From Anthonomus grandis grandis (taxonomy: Eukaryota > Arthropoda > Insecta > Coleoptera > Curculionidae), in contig NC_065548.1 of the NCBI RefSeq assembly GCF_022605725.1, positions 6,729,644 through 6,793,643 of the forward strand: 64,000 nucleotides of DNA. Direction: 5' to 3'. Each line of letters opens with the position of its first letter. The first letter of the stretch is position 1. The notes beneath the pieces were generated by a model that saw only the letters and a list, made by a program, of their open reading frames with translations, did not search any database and had not been told where the DNA came from. Shown here one piece after another: positions 57,818 to 64,000 of the stretch. The position numbers were made by a program, and so were the translations under genes.

Positions 57818-60800
57818 ATGGCTCACCTCTTTGTATGTTGTGCAGCAAACTCCTTCCTAATAGTTCGATGGTAGAAGAGTAAGAAGTCAAAAAACTATGA
57901 CGTATGCGACTCAGACTGTGAATAAAAAGGCCACGTCGTATTTGGTTAGTTATCGCATTGCCCAAGCAGGAGAAGCGCACACTATCGCTGAAAAGCTAAT
58001 AAAACCATGTGTGTTAGACATAACAAAATGTATGCTCGACGAAAAATCTGTAAAGCATCTTTCTACAGTGACGCTTTCGAACGATACAGTTACGCGCCGA
58101 ATTGGGGATATCGCAGCAAAACATAAAACAAGAACTGGTTTCACGGCATCAAAATAACGAATTCGTCTTGCAAATAGATAAGTCGACTGATGTTGCTGGA
58201 CTGGCCATCTTGCTAGTAATTGTGCGATATCCACATAAACATTCACTAGAAGAAGACTTGCTTATGTGCTCATCGCTGCCTACTAACACAACCGGAGAAG
58301 ATTTTTTAACACGATTACCATATGTTTTGAAGAAAACCAACTCTATTGGAATGATTGCATTGATATTTGCACCGATGGAGCCAAGGCAATGACAGGTAGA
58401 ACAACAGGAGCAATATCACGAATAAAAATGAAAGCGCCAAATTGTAGTTCCATGCAGCCACTGCATCCTGCATAGAAAAATCACTCGCAATTAAGAAAAT
58501 ATCACCAAATCTAAAATTGGTTCTTGACGAGTCAGTAAAAATAATGAATCATAACTACCGAGATATCGACCTTCAAATCATCTAAGGGAATGAGAGCACT
58601 TTGAAAATCCCGAAAAAGTCGTTTTCGACGTCCGTTTTTGATGCCAAAAATGGGCATCGAAAATGCCATATCTCGGCTATCGTAAAAGCTACAACTTTGC
58701 GGATAGTCTCGTTGGATTCAGAACGACGAAACTACGACAAAACCGTTGGAATTTTCCCGATAGCTCCCATGGAAGCCGAGATATCGACCTTCAAAGTTTA
58801 GAATTTTTAATTTTTCGGGTATACCCCCCCGTATCGAATTTTTTCACCAAAAATTGATTTTTTTCGAGATCAAACTAAGTATACCAGCGTCTTATTTGGG
58901 CCACCTAGATTACGAAAACACCGGGTTATAACAGGATCCGAGCAGAACTAAGGGAATGAGAGCACTTTGAAAATCCTGAAAAAGTCGTTTTCGACGTCCG
59001 TTTTTGAGGCCAAAAATGGGCATCAAAAATGCCATATCTCGGCTATCGTAAAAGCTACAACTTTGCGGATGGTCTGGTTGGATTCAGAACGACGAAACTA
59101 AGACAAAGCCGTTGGAACTTTCCCGATAGCTCCCATAGAAGCCGAGATATCGACCTTCAAAGTCTGGAATTTTTCATTTTTCGGGTATACCCCCCCGTAT
59201 CGAATTTTTTTAGCAAAAATTGATTTTTTTCGAAATCAAACTAAGTATACCAGCGTCTTATTTGGGTCACCTAGATTACGAAAACACCGGGTTATAATAG
59301 GATCCGAGCAGAACTAAGGGAATGAGAGCGCTTTGAAAATCCTGAAAAAGTCGTTTTCGACGTCCGTTTTTGAGGCCAAAAATGGGCATCAAAAATGTCA
59401 TATCTCGGCTATCGTAAAAGCTACAACTTTGCGGATGGTCTCGTTGGATTCAGAACGACGAGACTAAAACAAAACCGTTGGAATTTTCCCGATAGCTCCC
59501 GTAGAAGCTGAGATATCGACCTTCAAAGTTTGGAATTTTTCATTTTTCGGGTATACCCCCCCGTATCGAATTTTTTCACCAAAAATTGATTTTTTTCGAA
59601 ATCAAACTAAGTATACCAGCGTCTTATTTGGGCCACCTAGATTACGAAAACACCGGGTTATAACAGGATCCGAGCAGAACTAAGGGAATGAGAGCACTTT
59701 GAAAATCCTGAAAAAGTCGTTTTCGACGTCTGTTTTTGAGGTCAAAAATGGGCATCGAAAATGCCATATCTCGGCTATCGTAAAAGCTACGACTTTACGG
59801 ATGGTCTCGTTGGATTCAGAACGACGAAACTAAAACAAAACCGTTGGAATTTTCCCGATAGCTCCCATAGAAGCCGAGATATCGACCTTCAAAGTTTGGA
59901 ATTTTTCATTTTTCCGGTATACCCGCTGTATCGAATTTTTTCACCAAAAATTGATTTTTTTCGAAATCAAACTAAGTATACCAGCGTCTTATTTGGGTCA
60001 CCTAGATTACGAAAACACCGGGTTATAACAGGATTCGAGCAGAACTAAGGGAGTGAGAGCACTTTGAAAATCCTGAAAAAGTCGTTTTCTACGTCCGTTT
60101 TTGAGGCCAAAAATGGGCATAAAAAAAGCCATATCTCAGCTATTAGAAGAGCTACGACCTTGCGGATGTCAATTATTTTGTCAAATCACGTCCACTACAA
60201 TCCCGATTGTTCTCAATATTACGTGAAGATTATGGTAGCGATCATAAAACACTATTGCTCCATACTAAAGTGAGATGGTTATCTCGGGGTAAAACTTTGA
60301 CAAGGCTTTTTGAACTAAGAATAGAATTAGAAGCTTTTCTTACAAATGTTTCTTTTAATTTAAAAGACCGTTTGTCCGATAAAAGCTAATTATTTAGACT
60401 AGCATTTTTAGCAGACATGTTTGGAAAACTTAACGAATTAAACCTGTCACTATAAGGAAAACAGACAACTGTTTTCAATGCTAACAACAAAATAACTGCC
60501 TTTAAAAGAAAATTAGATTTTTGGATTACTTCTTTTGGTAAGAGAGAAATCGAAAGCTTTTCATTGCTAAGTGAGTTCCTTAGTCACCATAGTCTTAGTG
60601 ATACAGAAATATTTCAAAATGAAATATTTGTTAAATTGGTGCAATATCTCAATGATCTGCAAGGGACTTTTGAGTCTTAATTTCCTGAAGAACAGAATAC
60701 AAAACTGAAAATAAACTCATGGATTCAAAACCCTTTTTCATCTAAATTGCAGAAGCCTAAAAATATGTCAAATCAGATCTATGAATCATTTCTAGAAATG

Positions 60801-61025
60801 ACATCGGATACAAGCATGGAATCATTGTTTAAAACAATTTCACTAAATGATTTTTGGTGCAGGGTTCGTGATAAATATCCACAACTTGCCACAGAAGCTT
60901 TGAATGTTCTTCTGCCGTTCCCAACAACGTATTTGTATGAAACGGGATTTTCAGCATATAAAGCTACAAAAACAAAATACCGCAATAGACTGGATGCTCA
61001 TGAGAATTCAACTTTCTTCTATTAA
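57818..61025 (+). pseudogene. hAT transposase (ZBED-like) relic split by a satellite array
   Basis: The start SPLCMLCSKLLPNSSMV resembles the Cys pair of a BED zinc finger. Then come SYLVSYRIAQAGEAHTIAEK, LSNDTVTRRIGDIA, and after a shift LQIDKSTDVAGLAILLVIV (catalytic Asp region), TGEDFL and CTDGAKAMTG (second acidic motif), down to LVLDESVKIMN near 58550. The array follows. From 60169 the frame resumes VNYFVKSRPLQSRLFSILRE, HTKVRWLSRGKTLTRLFELR, and a dimerisation region ending FPTTYLYETGFSAYKATKTK at about 60975. After the array, the frame has only a few stops (60387, about 60453 and 60677). The order is that of vertebrate and insect ZBED/SCAND3-like hAT proteins. Confidence 0.85.
58556..60168 (+). 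repeat. satellite array, 366-bp unit, about 4.4 copies
   Basis: The landmark AAGGGAATGAGAGC recurs at 58584, 58950, 59316, 59682 and 60047 (as AAGGGAGTGAGAGC), spacing 366, 366, 366 and 365 bp. Units are nearly identical and richer in GC and CpG than the surroundings. Each contains ATATCTCGGCT and, about 150 bp later, its complement AGCCGAGATAT. Repeated short open frames of 64-95 codons follow from the near identity and encode nothing I recognise. The array starts and ends in the middle of a unit, exactly inside the hAT transposase. Confidence 0.95.
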
Positions 61026-61169
61026 GCCTGATAATACCCAGTTGATGAGGAATAAAAAACAATTACATGCCTCGCATTAAATGATCTTAGTGATATCATT
61101 TGCTTACTAACTCACTACTTACTGTATCTATCTTTTTTTGTATGATTATTAATAAACAATTCACATATA

Positions 61170-62640
61170 GATTCACATGTAGAAAGATTGGTAAAAACTA
61201 GGATGATGGAATTTCTGAAACGGCATAATGTTCTTAACCATCAGCAATTTGGATTCCGGACGAAACTGGGTACATCTGATGCTATTTTCAATTTTTTGGA
61301 GAGTCTGTACATGGGGTTGAACGCTGGGGAGAGTGCGGCGGCGGTGTTCTGTGACTTATCTAAGGCGTTTGACTGTGTAAGTCACAGAATACTGCTACAG
61401 AAGCTAGAAACCTATGGATTCAGAGGAGTTGCTCTCGACTGGTTTCGTTCTTACCTATCTGGAAGAACACAAAGGGTATTCTTTGACAATGATATGTCAT
61501 CCCGTCTGAATATGGACGCTGGTGTACCCCAGGGTTCTGTTCTTGGACCAATATTGTTCCTGCTATATGTCAATGATATCTCTCAAATTCCAATTAGCGG
61601 CAAATTTACTATCTTTGCGGATGATACAACATTACTTTGGCATGACACTGACACCAAGAGATTAAGGAATATTGTTGATGAAGATTTAATTCTTGTAAAG
61701 TCATGGTGTGAATCTAATAGATTAACTTTTAATATTTCTAAAACTAATATTTTAACTTTTAAATGTAACCTTGGAACTGTCACTTTGCAAAATGAAACAA
61801 TAAGTCCTTCTGAAACATGCAAATTTTTGGGCCTGACGATTGATAAGCAATTAAAATTTGAAAATCATATCTCCTCTTTATTAGGGAAGTTATCATCCAA
61901 CTGTTATGCTATTAGAGTAATAACACATTCTCTGGGACGTGATGTGGCCAAAATTGCCTACCATGCTCTTATAGAGTCTTATCTGAGATACGGTATTGTG
62001 TTTTGGGGTGTGTGCTCTCAGTATTTGTTCAGCTCTCTATTTATTTTGCAAAAAAGAGCCATACGCTATATGTGTGCAGCTCCCTTTCGTAGCCCCTGTA
62101 GGCCATTGTTTTTAAAACACTCTGTCCTGACATTGCCATGCCTTTTTATTTTAGAGACTGTTTGTCTTATCCACAAAAAATTTCGCCATCAACTTGGCCC
62201 CCCCTCCTCGGGTTACAATCTCCGAACAACCTTCTCTTTACCTCTACCTATCCCAAAAAGTGAGCAGATTAAGTCCTCTTTTGTATATGGGGGCAGAAGG
62301 CTTTTTAACCACCTACCCCTTTATATAAGGCTAATAAATTGTGAAAAACGTTTTAGGAAAAATATAAAGAAACTCTTGCTTGCTAAAGCATTTTATTCTG
62401 TAGACGAGTTTTTAAATACAATCTTTTGACAGTGAAGAATTTTGCGCAGCGTAATGTGAATTCTTACTACCCTTTCTTTGGGTGTGTTCTATATTCTATG
62501 TATGTAAGAATTGTTAAAATTTTTATATTTTTGTAAAAGATTATGTTGTCAACTATCTTTAAGATTTTATATAATGCTTTGTTAACAACAGATGATGTTA
62601 TGTAACAATAAAGCTATTTTTGACTTTGACTTTGACTTTG
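61170..62640 (+). mobile_element. 5'-truncated LINE with (TTTGAC)n tail and target duplication
   Basis: The insertion is flanked by ACATATA (61163-61169 and 62641-62647), of which the first two bases could belong to the tail. The right end has AATAAAG near 62609 and a TTTGAC-repeat tail at 62620-62640. It carries the open RT frame at 61188-62429. The long open frame indicates a recent insertion into the hAT element. Confidence 0.85.
61188..62429 (+). CDS. LINE ORF2 C-terminal part: reverse transcriptase, truncated at 5' end
   Basis: 413 open codons. RT motifs in order: NHQQFGFRTKLGTSDAIF (16-34), AAVFCDLSKAFDCVSH with D56 and D62, AGVPQGSVLGPILFLLYVND (111-130), and FTIFADDTTLL with catalytic D145 and D146. 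Next are CKFLGLTIDKQLKFENHI and YLRYGIVFWG of the thumb, then the post-RT tail ending LLLAKAFYSVDEFLNTIF. The endonuclease and ORF1 are missing, so it is a 5'-truncated copy and cannot move itself. Given starts are arbitrary: the frame continues upstream as HVERL to the insertion boundary. The clade looks CR1/Jockey-like. Confidence 0.9.
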   Translation: MVKTRMMEFLKRHNVLNHQQFGFRTKLGTSDAIFNFLESLYMGLNAGESAAAVFCDLSKAFDCVSHRILLQKLETYGFRGVALDWFRSYLSGRTQRVFFDNDMSSRLNMDAGVPQGSVLGPILFLLYVNDISQIPISGKFTIFADDTTLLWHDTDTKRLRNIVDEDLILVKSWCESNRLTFNISKTNILTFKCNLGTVTLQNETISPSETCKFLGLTIDKQLKFENHISSLLGKLSSNCYAIRVITHSLGRDVAKIAYHALIESYLRYGIVFWGVCSQYLFSSLFILQKRAIRYMCAAPFRSPCRPLFLKHSVLTLPCLFILETVCLIHKKFRHQLGPPSSGYNLRTTFSLPLPIPKSEQIKSSFVYGGRRLFNHLPLYIRLINCEKRFRKNIKKLLLAKAFYSVDEFLNTIF

Positions 62641-62739
62641 ACATATAACTGCTTTCGCTTTTAGTTTAGAGTTTAGGGTTCCGTTAAAAATTTAGTTTTT
62701 TAAAAGGGTTCCGTCACGAAAAATGTTTGAGTAACACTG

Positions 62740-64000
62740 ATCTAGACCAAGAGAATACATATCAACACCAATAAGAAACATTGAGTCTTCTCCAGCGAAA
62801 GAAGGTCGTTGAAGATATCAAGTGGAATACTTCAGCGAAGTACCTCCAACCACAAAGTGGACTAACCCGAAGGAAGCAAATCATAAGTGGGAAGAACAAC
62901 ATGAGCTCAGTCCAAAAATCCACGTTCATAAGCCCGAGTCAAGAGCAATGGAAAAACCAGCTACCGTGTTTGTAATTTTCAGAGATTTCAGTCAGGCAGT
63001 ATCTCAAGCGCAAGTCCCAGAAGAACTTCGAAAAATATGACACCTTCTCCTAGAAAAACGTTTGGGCAATGATCTCTAACCCTCCCAATCCAAAGTAAAA
63101 CGCCTCTTCGAGAACCTAAAGAAGATGTCGAAACTCCCGTTCGACAGGAACCCTCAGAATTACCCGGTTCCAGATAGAGACTTCCCAATAGATAACGGAA
63201 AATCCTTTTCAGCTTGAGGCGACCCAAGCTTCGCTGAATGTGTACAACTAGGTACAGAGCAAAGGTAATGTTTTTCCACGCAGTTAGGAAGGAGTACTCT
63301 GTAGTTTCATGTCGAGGTATCTGAAGGTATTTACTAAGACTTTTGGCTCGAAAATCTGCAGTAACGTCTACCAGTGAGGTCCTAAAGAAAGGCAAAAGTA
63401 GCAGGGCGGCAAGGTGTTTTCATTTGGTGATGCACATTTGAATAAGTTAGATTAGAATGTGCTTCTTGTTAAAATATACCTCGCCAAGGCGTTTTTGTCC
63501 ATTTGGATGTTCTGGAAATTATGTTTTCTTGCATGGTTTATCCTAATAGATAAAAAAATTATTATTTTATTACAATTTTTAGTGATACCGCAGACTAAGA
63601 CAGCCCTTCTGTTTCTTGGTTCATTTAAACGCATCAGATTCATCAAGAAGAATTTGCTTTCATTCTTGCCGCTGATTTTTTAATGTATATTGTTTATTCT
63701 GTATCTTTTGATCAAATTTTTTTGTATTAATCATTAAGACCAAGAGATTATTAAACTATATCATCTTAAATGAGCCTTTCTTGGACACTGGACATTTGGG
63801 ATTATGGAGCTTAAAAGAACTAGAGAACTATAAGAACTTAAGTTTTTTTTTATGTTTCTGATATTACCAATGATGACGCATAGAACAATCTTGGATATAG
63901 TGATTTAGGGTATACCTTCATAATCTTTTAATCTCAACCTCTCTTTGGTGAAAGGTTGCCTCAAGTCCTCATAGTCTCCAGGAAGAAAATTAACCGCTCT
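62740..64000. other. no gene recognised; GC-richer block at 62770-63420
   Basis: The first 650 bases are less AT-rich and have several overlapping open frames of 60-135 codons on both strands, none with a motif I know. They could be a decayed element or host sequence. The remainder is AT-rich and anonymous. Confidence 0.4.

Larger units (their letters stand above)
57818..62739 (+). mobile_element. hAT transposon, left end not found, with two insertions
   Basis: The transposase relic at 57818-61025 is followed by 3' sequence that ends GTTTGAGTAACACTG at 62725-62739. Read inward this is CAGTGTTACTCAAAC, a typical hAT (Charlie-like) terminal inverted repeat. A satellite array (58556-60168) splits the transposase and a LINE (61170-62640) sits between the gene and the right end. 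No matching left terminus is visible, so the element is probably 5'-truncated or its left end is decayed. Confidence 0.7.

Noticed and set aside
58601..60048. Repeated 64-95-codon open frames (MPYLGYRK-like) as a tandem gene family
   Set aside because: They follow from near-identical satellite units, occur in overlapping frames, vary in length at indels and match no motif.

Overview
This 64-kb window is AT-rich eukaryotic DNA with the look of an insect genome, probably a beetle (an inference from the mix of DD41D-type mariners, Penelope-like pieces, CR1/Jockey-like LINEs and ACAGGGTG-ended inverted-repeat elements; nothing here proves the order). I recognise no host protein gene, tRNA or rRNA. 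Almost everything readable is transposon or tandem-repeat DNA, mostly decayed and nested, separated by anonymous sequence. Some of that anonymous sequence is less AT-rich and looks single-copy (about 5.4-6.1, 17.3-17.7, 22.1-23.5, 27.8-28.0, 30.9-31.5 and 56.7-57.3 kb). It could be intronic or intergenic DNA of a large host locus, but I see no exon.

Layout. 0-4 kb: a Tc1-like transposase relic cut by the window edge, then an open-frame DD41D mariner transposase on the minus strand (2517-3626) and a LINE tail. 8.1-11.1 kb: a tandem array of about 258-bp units carrying three clean insertions (an inverted-repeat MITE, a LINE 3' piece and an 80-bp foldback). 13.3-16.4 kb: a LINE whose 3' region is interrupted by a 2.1-kb DNA transposon (14176-16311) bounded by GTAC. 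16.6-19.6 kb: two LINE relics on opposite strands. 20-30 kb: duplicated non-coding repeats and a 3.8-kb array (23.5-27.3 kb) whose units contain a decayed reverse-transcriptase catalytic segment. 31.5-32.8 kb: an inverted pair of G-rich tracts and a 435-bp palindrome carrying Penelope-type hammerhead-like motifs.

33-49 kb is a patchwork of LINE ORF1, endonuclease and RT fragments, Penelope RT and GIY-YIG fragments, and one almost open mariner (37097-38397). 49.2-56.0 kb is the most layered locus. A 6.8-kb DNA transposon, related by its transposase to the one at 14-16 kb, sits inside a LINE reading frame with a 4-bp AGCT duplication. It has itself received mariner fragments and a palindromic element that carries another mariner exactly at its centre. 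57.8-62.7 kb is a hAT (ZBED-like) transposon whose transposase is split by a 366-bp satellite array and whose 3' part holds a younger LINE insertion with an open RT frame. The last kilobase is unrecognised.

The strongest observations are insertion histories legible from the sequence itself (empty sites, target duplications, palindrome centres), two diverged copies of a poorly known DDE-type transposase family with palindromic 4-bp duplications, and a probable hammerhead ribozyme in an inverted Penelope-like remnant.
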